Below are positions 37,901-48,900 of a DNA stretch of 64,000 nt, one piece after another; position 1 is the first letter of the stretch, and every line of letters begins with the position of its first letter. Position numbers and translations under genes: made by a program. The stretch is from Capitella teleta (taxonomy: Eukaryota; Annelida; Polychaeta; Capitellidae). The notes below the pieces were generated by a model. The model did no database searches. It had not been told where the DNA came from and worked only from the letters and a program-made list of their open reading frames with translations. The stretch is from the NCBI GenBank assembly GCA_000328365.1, contig KB304598.1:135854-199853 (forward strand). Reading direction: 5' to 3'.

Positions 37901-38220
37901 TGCGGAGGATCACATTATCAAACTGTTGTTGCCAAGATCTACTCAATTATCCAGCATACCTTGAATTCTTGTATAACTCTTCCAATCTCCTCTTCACTCC
38001 CTAAATCCACTCTTCGTAGCTCCTCATTCGCACGGCTAAATGCTAATCCAAGAGCCTCCCAAGCAGGATTCCTCTTGAACTCAGCATACACAGCCCTCCC
38101 AAGTAATCCAGATGCACCTGTTATCAGCACTCTTGTCTGTGTCATGTTGTCTGTGACGAAGATAAAGTACCACACTAAACTAACTATTACAACAATGCCG
38201 GTAGTAATTTTATAGATCAT
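34984..38220 (-). CDS. MAT2B: Methionine adenosyltransferase 2 subunit beta (5 exons, 323 aa)
   Basis: Exons on the minus strand: 38220-37960, 37810-37696, 37553-37401, 36242-36049 and 35232-34984, with agreeing phases. The product is the non-catalytic beta subunit that binds the MAT2A catalytic subunit and tunes S-adenosylmethionine synthesis. It has a Rossmann fold of the extended SDR family: TRVLITGASGLLGRAV (nucleotide-binding TGxxGxxG), VIIHSAAEKRPNVVESQP, FVIYISTDYVFEG (the SDR Tyr region), NAYGKWKLEGEKA (YxxxK), ILRVPILYG, FHWSGAEEMTKYDM and LDSSRLEDLGIGQR. Length is close to human (334 aa). The longest frame adds a hydrophobic N-terminus (TTGIVVIVSLVWYFIFV). The in-frame Met at residue 26 is an alternative start that would give a soluble protein. 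Confidence 0.95.
35541..35886 (-). repeat. tRNA-derived SINE, full-length copy (copy 2)
   Basis: Read on the minus strand from 35,886 it begins with a tRNA-like head: A box in GGATAGCTCAGTGGGTTAAA and B box in GCGTTCGAGACCCG. Next come a TAATTATAAT-rich spacer, the body shared with the copies at 0.9 and 53.3 kb, and the end GGAGCCGTAAAACCCC with a (TCAC)n tail. It sits in the MAT2B intron between exons 4 and 5. Confidence 0.85.
36325..36405 (+). mobile_element. Solo pogo-like terminal sequence
   Basis: CAGTATAATCTCGATATGTC followed by AATTTCAAGGGACCATCGAAA resembles the pogo terminus at 5,619 (CAGTGAAACC, then AACTTGAAGGGACCAGCGAAAA) and sits next to TA. No transposase is present. It is a short MITE or a broken end inside a MAT2B intron. 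Confidence 0.5.
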
Positions 38221-38719
38221 CCGTGAAACACAACGTATCAGTGTTTTGTTCGTGATGATCGTGATTTTTATTGATTCACATTAAACCATGTGTATTTTGT
38301 ACCCAGTGGACTGCTACCAGCATATGGTGCACTGTTCATCAATGAATTATTATTGATCTTCTAAAAATAGAATAAAGTCTGGAGTTATTGCATCGATACG
38401 AACCAAGAAAAAACACCCAATTACCACAAAGGTCATTATTTTCTTTTCTCAGATAAACCTTGAGTATAACTATTGTCTATTGACACAAATATTTAAGATT
38501 CATAATCTTCAGAACCACGCCAATTGTTTTCACTCTTTCATGCGCACTTCAATAGCGATGCCCAAATTTAAAATACGAGTATACTTTGTCCCAGATAATT
38601 GACATATAAATACAGTTTTGAACCAATCAGCTTGCAGCTATTTAGGTCAGCCAAAGTACAGCATTACTCGCAGCGTGTTCTTTCCTTCGTTTTAGCCTGA
38701 AGAGCGGAAAAGTCTCAAG
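38221..38719. promoter_or_regulatory. Shared upstream region of MAT2B (-) and SHMT2 (+)
   Basis: The start codons of the two divergent genes are 499 bases apart. The interval contains a CCAATCAG box at 38,623-38,630 and a weak TATAAA-like string at about 38,605. I see no ORF or transposon in it. A bidirectional promoter is the simplest reading; separate promoters remain possible. Confidence 0.6.
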
Positions 38720-41700
38720 ATGTTTCCTGCAGCGATTCGTCAAATTGCGCTCAGAGTGAGTTACCCATGCAATTCTGGAGTAACCACGATTGTTATTACA
38801 TTATTGTGCATAATTTTCAGTTCATAAAACAACGGTTAAAAGGCGATTGATATGGTAAAAGTCCACTTACATAAAATTCGGATCTCATCGAATCGATTCA
38901 ATGATGAAGTCATGAACTTGAGAAAGGTTGAAGTTGAAAGTTCATTCGGTGCAAAAACTGGTTATCACAATATTTTGTGTGTGCCCTTATCGGGTTATTA
39001 TAAAGTATCAACAGTTATAAAACCGACTCGTGCTAGAGCATGCATCTTCTGGGATTTTTGTGTACATGTAATGATCATGTTTAAATTAAAGTTTAATGAT
39101 GTTACGTCAATACATGTAATGATAATAGTAATGATGTATTAAAAAGTTCAATTATAATTATTTCAGCTTTAAGCTAAATTACTGCACAACCACAATTTAA
39201 TAATTAAAGGCAAAATAATTTGAGAATGTAAATGTTACAAACAGAGATATGATAAGATATAGATAAAGCATTCAATTATAATTTTGGCCTCGCGGATGGA
39301 TTAAGTCATCCGGATGCGTTAGATTGTTGAGTTATTGCAACAGGAAGTTTCACATGTTATCCAGCTGGGCTAGATTGTTGAGTCAAGGAAATAACGACGA
39401 AATATCGCAAGATATCGCGAAATATCGCGAGTTATCCACTCAACTCTCACACTCAAGTCTCATGAAATTAAAGAGCTATTCATATATCCAGCAACAATGC
39501 ATCGAAATAGTTTTTAATAATCTAGGTCATTTATGGAAATGTTGTTTTCAGGCAGTTTCTGAAGACTTGTTGAGCAGTTCATGCGTTACACATCGTTTCA
39601 ATAGGCCTAACTTTTATATTCAAGCAGATCATGAGAGTTCATGGCAGCTTTAAAGTTGTGGAATTTAATCTTTGAATATCGTTGCTGATTTCTTGTCGGT
39701 TTAATCATCTGTTCCACACTGATTAGCCAAGTAATATTATGACTGAAACATCGTGTTATTATATGATGTGCACATGTTTTTGTGCTGAGGCTATGCATTT
39801 AGACGACAAGCATGGCGCTCTGGCCCATTTGTGGTTACCAGATCAGCAATTTAGTAATAATATTAGGTGTTATTGTGTGCAAGTCATTATACAAAACAGA
39901 AGAACTTTCTCANACGATTCAACAATTATCATGAGAGTATGCTTAACAACACNNNNNNNNNNNNNNNNNNNNNNNNNNNNNNNNNNNNNNNNNNNNNNNN
40001 NNATTTATCACCAATAAAGCACCAACTTCCGAGACACTGAGCTTTGTTATGAAAAGAAAATGTTAAACAGGTATTCCTCTAGCGGCGCCAGTGAATCTGC
40101 GTTGAAAGCTGATGAATTAAAACGACATAGCTTTGAAATCCAAAGGCTGTCTATTGTCCTGGGAAGAGTTATCAAAGAAAAGTTACGCTACAGTAAGTAA
40201 AATGCCCTGGGGAGAAGCATATGCCAATTTCCTTCCATCTTTTAACCACGCATTTTTTTATTCATCACACCACACTATTTAGTGACTCAATATTACCGTC
40301 AAAATACTGTTAAACTTGATTTGTGACTGAGTGAATATAACTTGCAAAATTCATAGGTATTTCTAATCAATAGTTCATGTCATTTAAGTATTCAAATAAA
40401 GCTAAATAACCTTTATCTTGACCTCTTTGGTCTATATTGTACCTTTCTTCTGCATCGGAAATTCTTTTGTAACCACATGCATTGTAATTAACACTCTTCA
40501 TGCTTTCGAAACTTCAGGATTAAATCATAATGCAAAGCATTTGGAACCCAAACAATCTACTTGTATATGAAAGAACTTTAATTCCAGCCCTATTTCAACG
40601 GCGGAACGAAATGCCTCTGCGCCACTTTTCCGCCGCTTTACCGATACGCTTGATTGCGTGCCGGGGTTTCGAGTGTCATGCGTGGTCTAACTGTACTTGA
40701 GTCTATGGTTACAAAAGTTAAAATAATAAATGAACCCTATACATAATACTGGCTATAGCATAGTATAATAGTTGATGCCTGGAACCCTGATCCATTTGGG
40801 ATTCCATGTGGCTTAAAGGTGTGTTATATTTTATACTGGGTATAGGATGAATGCCATGAACCCAAGTAAATCAAGCGGAATCCCAGTTCAAATGCTCGGA
40901 TATGGTTCAGTCTCATTGGCTCCCTGGGTAAAACCTAAAAATGGCCTGTGCTCTGGATCTAGAAGACTGAGTATTATATATTTCTTGTTTTAGAAGAAGC
41001 ATAAATCAATATTACGATTCATTTCGCTTTTAGTAAGGCTTATTTTTGCTTAATTAATACGATATGTACTGTTGTACAAATTTAATGAGGCAAGGAAATG
41101 AAGAAATGCAGACCTTCTTGATTGGTTTTTCATTTCTCACAATTTCAATCTGAAATCTGCAAGCCCCCTATTGGCCTATATACAGAGTGGGAAAAATTCA
41201 TCCTATTCCTCACTCATTGATGCATGAATTATTATGCTGAGTGTTCTAAAGTCTTGAGCACTAGCCATTTCTAAATTTTGCCCAGGGAGCCAAAGAAACT
41301 GTTATGTAACTGAAGATTCAGGATGATTGTCGGTCGTATTTTGTGGAACTAGAACCCAGCTTACACCATCTAAGAGGGATAAATGTTGCTAGATATTGTT
41401 CAATTCAGAATTTAAATGTTTCATTTTGCAGCCTGTCCTCCGGCAGCGTCCACTGTCGGTCAGTGCTTCTCAGTGGACCGGTCAGGATTCCCTTGTGGAC
41501 GATGACCCCAAAGTGGCTGACATCATTTCTCGGGAGAAGAAACGTCAGATGCGAGGATTGGAGCTGATCGCTTCCGAGGTCAGTCGTGTTCTCAAATTAA
41601 CTTTCTTCTATTGTACAAGCGTACCTGTGCTGAGGTCTTTGAGTTTCAATTTTACTCGCCTCTCCACTCTTGAACGAGCGACCAATTAAAATTTATTAGA

Positions 41701-44550
41701 TTGCGGTTTGGATTTCGAGATTGCTTCAGCTTGGAGGTTGAGTTTCGAAGTTAACTGCTACAACTATACTAAAATGGTCCATCAAATGCTTGGCGCCATC
41801 TGCAAATCTTGGCATTTCTCTTTGTTTAATTATTTAATTAATTAAATTATTTTGACCATCTCCACTTGCCTCATCGAGCATGACCACTAATGGAGTGATG
41901 CTACATTGACACTGAGCTAATTGGATAAAAGTGCGTTGTGGCAGCAGACACATAACATATGGTCTACCAGGTCTAGATAGTAAACTCCAACAATAATTTT
42001 CTTCTTCGCATACGTGACCGCAAAGTACCCGCTATCAGCAGGTGCGCTTTTTAATAACACCCAGGCAATTCTAAAATAAAAAATAAAAAACTACAATAAA
42101 AAACTCGCCTGGGCGGGTTATAGGTGCGGGCGAGTAAATACGCACCTCAAAAGACAGGGACAGGATTCAGTCATTCGTTATTTTTAAATAGGTCCTAGTT
42201 GCATTAATTCCTCAGAATTGCATGTAAATTATTTGATTTACTGGTATGTGGGTGATGGCATAAAGAAAAATCGTGCAAAATAGTTGGTTGCAGCTTAAGA
42301 ATAGATTGAATTGAGAACTTGATTGCATAATTATGGAGGAGGGCACCCTCAATTGCTGTCCATTTTTTACCTGCATGGGTTTAATTTCCAGAACTTTGCG
42401 AGCAGGGCCGTCCTGGAGGCTCTTGGGTCATGTCTGAGCAACAAGTACTCGGAAGGCTATCCTGGTGCCAGGTATGCAAACTGTTACAAAATGTATTCAA
42501 AATTATGATAATGTATGCAAATTTATACAAATATAGATACTATGGCGGTACGGAGTGCGTTGACGAACTGGAGCTGCTCTGCCAGAAGAGGGCGCTTGAT
42601 CTCTACGGATTGGACCCTGAGGAGTGGGGCGTGAATGTGCAGCCATACTCTGGGTCTCCTGCTAACTTTGCCGTGTACACTGCTCTGCTGCAGCCTCACG
42701 ATCGCGTCATGGGACTGGACTTGCCAGATGGCGGACAGTGAGTCATTGAGGAAATAGGGAAATTAGTTAAGATTTCATTTCCTTAGTTTGACTCACGGCT
42801 TCATGACTGATACCAAGAGGATCTCAGGCACTTCAATTTATTTTGAGTCCATGCCATACAGACTTAACGTAAGGGATTTTGTGTTGTTGTTATGTTAATT
42901 ATGTGTTGCGTTGTTACGCAACAGCCGTCCACTGGTCTCATTGATTACGACAAGTTGAGAGAAAATGCGGCTCTCTTCCGGCCAAAGATGATCATCGCTG
43001 GAACGAGCGCTTACTCAAGACTTCTGGATTACAAAGCATTCAGAGAGGTATTCATTCATTCATCAATTTATAATTAGGGGAAGGAAAAAGATTAATAAAT
43101 TAAATGTGTTCAATATATATTGAACTCATTTGAGTTCAATTTATGAGAGATTAAAGTTTGTAGCATCAATAAATTTTTATTATATTCTTGAGAAATAATC
43201 CAAAGTGTTGGTTGAGAGAAGAAGATGTTTGATTCAAGTATATTAATGATTTGATGACCTTTTTGTCCTCAGATCTGTGACCAACACAATGCGTATCTAC
43301 TGGCTGACATGGCTCACATTTCTGGCCTCGTCGCTGCTAAGGTCATCCCCGGTCCTTTTGAATACGCTGATGTCGTCACGACAACCACCCACAAGACCCT
43401 CAGAGGACCCAGGTTAGCGAGCTCCCTCTTACCTCATCGGATACTACTGTAACAGTACTCAACAGTAATCAATCGTCATTCTCTCACTATCACATGGTGA
43501 CGATGAAAGAGGTTAATTTTCTCTTTTTCCCTCTTCAGATCCGGAATGATCTTTTATCGCAAAGGAGTAAAGGGCGTTGACAAGAAGGGGAAGGAAATAA
43601 AGTATGACCTGCAGAAGAGGATCGACTTTGCCGTGTTCCCCTCCTTGCAGGGAGGCCCTCACCAGCACCAGATCGCTGGCATCGCAGTTGCTCTACGACA
43701 GGTGAACAAAAGCGCTCATTCGAGGGTTCCTTTGCTCAGGATTTTTCTTTCTTTCCCCGCCAGGCCACCTCACCAGAATTCGTGGCTTATCAGAAGCAAG
43801 TTTTGGCCAATTGTAAAGTGATGGCAAATACGCTGATGGCCAAGGGATACAGTCTGATTGCAGGTGACCTTTGCTCTTTGACCTTTGTGCCCTTACTTAG
43901 AGATCTCTTAGTTAGGGTTTTTTATTCAGTAGTTAGATCTACCTTCTGTTGATTTAATCAGTGCTCATGAGCAGTTGAATAAGTGGTGTACTATTCTTTT
44001 CTATCTGAATTGCAGGTGGAACCGACAATCATCTTGTTCTGCTCGATCTCCGCCCCAAGAAGATCGATGGCGCGCGTGCTGAGCGCGTTTGTGAGTTGTG
44101 TTCGATCACCGTGAACAAAAACACGTGTCCTGGCGACAAGTCTGCTCTGGTTCCAGGAGGACTCCGACTCGGTGGGTGTTGGCGTGCTTGACGCTCCGAG
44201 GTTTTTACTTTGCTTGAACAGGGGCCCCTGCTTTGACCACACGTGGAATGAAAGAGAAGGATTTTGAAGCCGTCGTTGGATTCATTGATGAAGCCGTCCA
44301 GATTGCTCAGGGTGTCAAGGCTCAAACGGGTGCGTTGTGGTGTTTCAGTATTTACGAATCTGAATCGGAATTTTTTTTGCTGTCCCCTTCAATTAATTTT
44401 TATTCTTTTTTGTCCCTTGTAGGCAATTTGAAGGAGTTCAAAGCATTCCTATTGGCTGACGCTGGCACCCAATCAAAGATCGCTGACCTCAAAAGTCGTG
44501 TCGAGGCCTTCGCTGATGGTTACATCATGCCCGGTTTCCAAGATCGTTAA
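38720..44550 (+). CDS. SHMT2: Serine hydroxymethyltransferase, mitochondrial type (12 exons, 487 aa)
   Basis: Exons: 38720-38755, 41432-41578, 42392-42471, 42537-42737, 42787-42868, 42925-43047, 43273-43412, 43539-43701, 43764-43863, 44016-44171, 44222-44329 and 44423-44550. It is a PLP enzyme that converts serine and tetrahydrofolate to glycine and methylene-tetrahydrofolate. Diagnostic motifs: [75 protein letters not shown] (the Lys of HKT forms the Schiff base) and [14 protein letters not shown]. The N-terminus [20 protein letters not shown] is basic and free of acidic residues, like a mitochondrial presequence, so I prefer SHMT2 over the cytosolic form. Intron 1 holds the assembly gap. 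Confidence 0.97.
39953..40002. other. Assembly gap
   Basis: A run of about 50 N inside SHMT2 intron 1, with one further undetermined base at 39,913. The real sequence length here is unknown. Confidence 0.98.
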
Positions 44551-44971
44551 ACCCGATTTACATACAGTATTACCCTCTAAATTAGTTGTTGTTGCACTTA
44601 ACTCATTGGGTATCGCATCCCATTTATAAAAATACATGCATACCTTCTGAAACTTGGAATGACAGGGTCTATAAATTCAATAAATGGATAATTTTGGCTA
44701 CTTGATCAATTTATAGTAGGTACAATTGATCAAAATCAGCCATTTTGTGTCCAGAGGATGTGAAACAAGATGGCAGCCACAATGTGACTAACTTTTTGTA
44801 TATGACGATCATTGTTAAAACATCAAATTCCAATCAGAAGGCTGTATAAGACATCTGCTTTTTCTCTCCTCTTGAATTTCTGTGTTGTGTGTGTGAGGCT
44901 GTGATATCTTATGCCATCTTTGAATTGAAATATGCCCTCATTTTGCATATCATGTGTGTTTTTAATCTGCT

Positions 44972-44977
44972 AATAAA
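44972..44977 (+). terminator. Poly(A) signal, SHMT2
   Basis: AATAAA about 420 bases after the stop codon. An earlier AATAAA near 44,680 is an alternative. Confidence 0.45.
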
Positions 44978-45824
44978 TGTTTTGCTGCGATTCTATTTGT
45001 TGCGTTTGTGATTCTCATTTTTTGTTTTTGGGGAAAAGCTGGAAATATGCCGCAAATTAATTTAGTGGCATTTTGGATGAGACGCATATTTTATGGCTTC
45101 TTGTACTATGGCCAATGATGAAAGGGAGAAGGTGACATGTCAGACAAGAGTACGTAGGTCACAGTTCAGTCCCAATCATTAATTTTTTTAGAGCTCTGAT
45201 ACGTTTGGTAGACTGATTTTTCTCTTTCAATTTCCCGGTATGAAAATTGCTGAATATTATATTTCAATACTTAACTGAGAAATAATTTTAGATCTTGAGG
45301 CAGATCCAACTGTTCAGAAAATAAATGATCTCTTATACAAGTGGGCCCAACATACATGTAAATGTTGGTCACATAATACATGAATAATTACATGTATAGA
45401 CAATATACATGTAGTTAGACTATACATGCATGCAATGATACATGAAGGCATATACCTGACCTACTAATTACATTTTAATTTTCAACGAAGAGAACGGTTT
45501 TGATAAGTCACTTTAAATACCAAGATAAAAATATTATTCCAAAAATCATACTAGTATAATTATATATTACCTACATATATACAGGATTTCATATTTTTGC
45601 TTGTTTTTCTATCTTCGCAGAGTAGGGAAGTAATACACTTAGTTGCTATTGTAGCCTGTTGTGTAATAATCTGCATTGGATATCAAAATAATATATTATA
45701 AAATTTGGAACATGAACATTGCATTTATATATTGCATGAAAACTTCTTTCTTGAGAGTTCAAAATTGCGCGAAACCTGAGTGAATCATAACGCACTTTGG
45801 TGCCGTGCGCAGAAGCAGTCGCCA

Positions 45825-45985
45825 TTTTGGTTTCAGCCCTTCCCTTGAATTTAGCGAACGTTTTCGCCATTTTTACCGAATTCTTGCCTCTGAGGCGTTT
45901 TAACCGTCGAATGGGATTATTTTGACGAATAGGACTTCACCAGGAACCATATTTGAGTCGTTCATTCGTTGCCATCTGCATAATT
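45825..45985 (+). promoter_or_regulatory. LASP proximal promoter/5' UTR
   Basis: Before the LASP start codon there are two YY1-like GCCATTTT sites (CGCCATTTTGG at about 45,831 and CGCCATTTTTAC at about 45,866) in a locally CpG-richer segment. This is typical of a TATA-less housekeeping promoter, which is inference. Confidence 0.4.
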
Positions 45986-48900
45986 ATGTCGAAAAAGTGT
46001 GCCAAGTGCGATAAAACGGTTTACCCGCTGGAAGAATTGAAGTGTCTTGATAAGGTGCTCATTGTAGTATATATTTGTGGTTTTCAGCTCATTTACGCAA
46101 CTGAATTGCTTTTCATTGTATTATTATTATCTTCAAAATCATTCATAGCTTTCAATATGCTTGGTAGACTAGACTTACCGGGTTATTTTCGGTGAGCGAT
46201 AATAGGCTGATTTGTCGAAGTAGGCGTGCCCTTCTTTGAACAGGAGTCGAGGGAATCTCACCAGTCCACTTGGGTTGGCTGAAAGTTGATGAAACGCTCC
46301 CCGCAGCATTCGAGCACCCCGTTATATCTGAAAGGAAGGAATTGAATTCTTTTTCAAGACGTGAAGTTCTGAACAAGTGCTGAAACATGTGAAGTGTTGC
46401 CGCAATATATGATCGTATCATTAAAATTCAGTTAGTCAGTACTTCACTACTTGCCTATCTATGTGCTCAAATCTTCACTTGAATAGACCACTAAACGTGT
46501 TTAATGACCACATAGTGCTTTAATGTCTTAGTCACTCCTCAGCATAGGTCTAATATTTCAACATCTCGATTGGGCAATATGAGTTGATTTTCCGTGTGTT
46601 TCAGTCTGCCAGAAAATCTAGATTAATTATCGAGATTTTTTTACCAATCAATTCTGTGAAAAAAAAAAAAGTGATGAACAATTTAGAAAATAGATCCCTG
46701 TGGACAATCTCCTTTGCTCTTTCAAATCCTTCTTTCCTTCTTTCATGGAATGTTGAATAGTAATCTGATGCTAATTGTTCAATTAAAAGTTTAAACCTCT
46801 TGATACTGTTTCAGACTTTCAGTCAACTGATCATGTCTTGTCAACACTTGTAATCCGTTTATCTCTTGTATGATTTTTTCTAATTCTTACTTGATTGCGT
46901 TCACATCCTCTGTCCAGTGTCCATCCATTGGTCAGTAGACTTCTGTCTCTGGTCACTTGATTCTTCTGTTCATGATGCAACTGTGTGAATAACAGTGACC
47001 TCTCCTGACCTCCTGAAGTCTCATCCAGAGATAATAATTCTTCTTCCATTGTACTGTACTGTACTGTATCTAGACGTCTTTAATTCTGAAATTTTTAATT
47101 TGTTGAAATCCACTTTGAAAGAAATTGAATTGCATTTCACAATATTTAAATATAATTTGATGCCTACATAGCTTTTGAGATGTGAGAGTTGAGTTGTGAG
47201 TGGGTGTGTCTCTCCCTTTGTTGAGTGTGAGTCATGCTCATTACTCAATCTACGAAAGTTCAATTTCCTCCTCAGTTCACTGGCTCTGTTGAATGTGGAT
47301 CATGTACTCATGCATAACTCAGTTCAGCCCCTTGCATAATTAAACGACTAATTAGGCAGTGATCAAGTTATATGATCATGTTGGTTTAAGTAATGAGTAT
47401 ACCAGTGGACCAGCTTTTATTCTCGTAGGCATCATAATTGTGATTTCATCATAATTGTGATTTCATCATAATTGTGATTTCATCATAATTGTGATTTCAG
47501 ACTCCATCCTCTCAATCCGGCTGAAATGCTCAAAGCGAACTTTTGAGTTTGAGGCCAAGCGCAGTTTCTTGTTATGTGGTTGTACAATTACGCTAAACCA
47601 AAGCAGGATGCTTAGATTTTCCAGAAGGATTTTCTTTTTTTCACATGATTTGTATGCTCACTTGTGAATAACATTGTTCTGTGGTTGAGATTATAATCAT
47701 TGTACAAAACACCAAGTTAGTTTATCATCAAAAGTATACATCCTTTTGATGATAAACTATGACTTTTCACTTTGGACCGATTGTTTTCCAGACTGAGTTT
47801 ATTTTTGCATTTTTTCCCCCCTCTGCCGTTTGGGAGACCAGCATTCGTGTCGCAATTATGTCATTATGGAAAGCCATTTGTGACATGCTGGCTTTATGTC
47901 CTTATTTGGTCCTGTAAGTAATGATGAGTCATAAATTATGCATTCTTTAGTTGCCGTAGTGACAGTTGTCCTTGGCAACCGAGTTCTGGTGTAAAAGTAA
48001 TTCATTGATTTTCCCGACCTTGTCCTGTTGTAAATGAGACCTAGTTTGATATTTTATGTTCAGCTGCAAGTATTATATATCTCATTGACTCATTTGATCA
48101 TGTATAATAAAGAATGTATAAGATGCATGTCATCTCAGTTCATCGTTGCAGCTAATCGTCTCCAAATTTTGAACTTTAAAAGATCACTCGGTTGCCAAAT
48201 CGAGGTATATAATATATTGTCATTATTGTGTTCCATGTAAATATTAAACATTAATAAATATTACGACTATTTGTTTGAGACATGGCAATGATCAGTGCAC
48301 TGTATTTTCATATTTTTCAAGCAGTCCACACCGATACAATTATATCAATCGGTTACCAATCGATATATTCGAATCATGGAATGTTCGATGTATCAATAAT
48401 TGATAATTGTGTTTGTTCAACCTTAATGCCGTTAACCTGTGCAACCTGTCTTACACCAGGAGTTGTTTGAATTTGTAACATTCCATTTGGAATAAACGCG
48501 ACTTTCATATCCATGAATGATCCTGATTATAAATTAATATAAAATTATAATTTTATAATTATGCATTCGTCATGGAGGCCTACTCACAATTTGCTCTACA
48601 GAATTGATCAGAGCCCTGCTCCATGCAGCAGCTAGTCTCCGCCCTGCTGTCTCCCCCTTCCTCCCCTCCCACCCTTCCTCCCCTCCCCTCTTCACTCTCC
48701 CATGACTATAAAATTTGGATATCAGAATTCGATTTACTGGGGAATCTAGAACACGACACAGCACACATTTTAATGACTTGAATTGTTTTCAGATATGGCA
48801 CAAAGCATGCTTCAGGTGCTGGGAATGCGGAATGTCTTTGAATATGAAGAACTACAAAGGTTACGATAAAAAGCCATACTGCAATGCGTGAGTATCAATT

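Noticed and set aside
39739-40017. ORF of 92 codons across the N run
   Set aside because: It exists only because the gap was translated, and it lies in SHMT2 intron 1.
47430-47502. CRISPR-like array
   Set aside because: It is a simple head-to-tail 17-bp tandem repeat without spacers, inside an animal intron.
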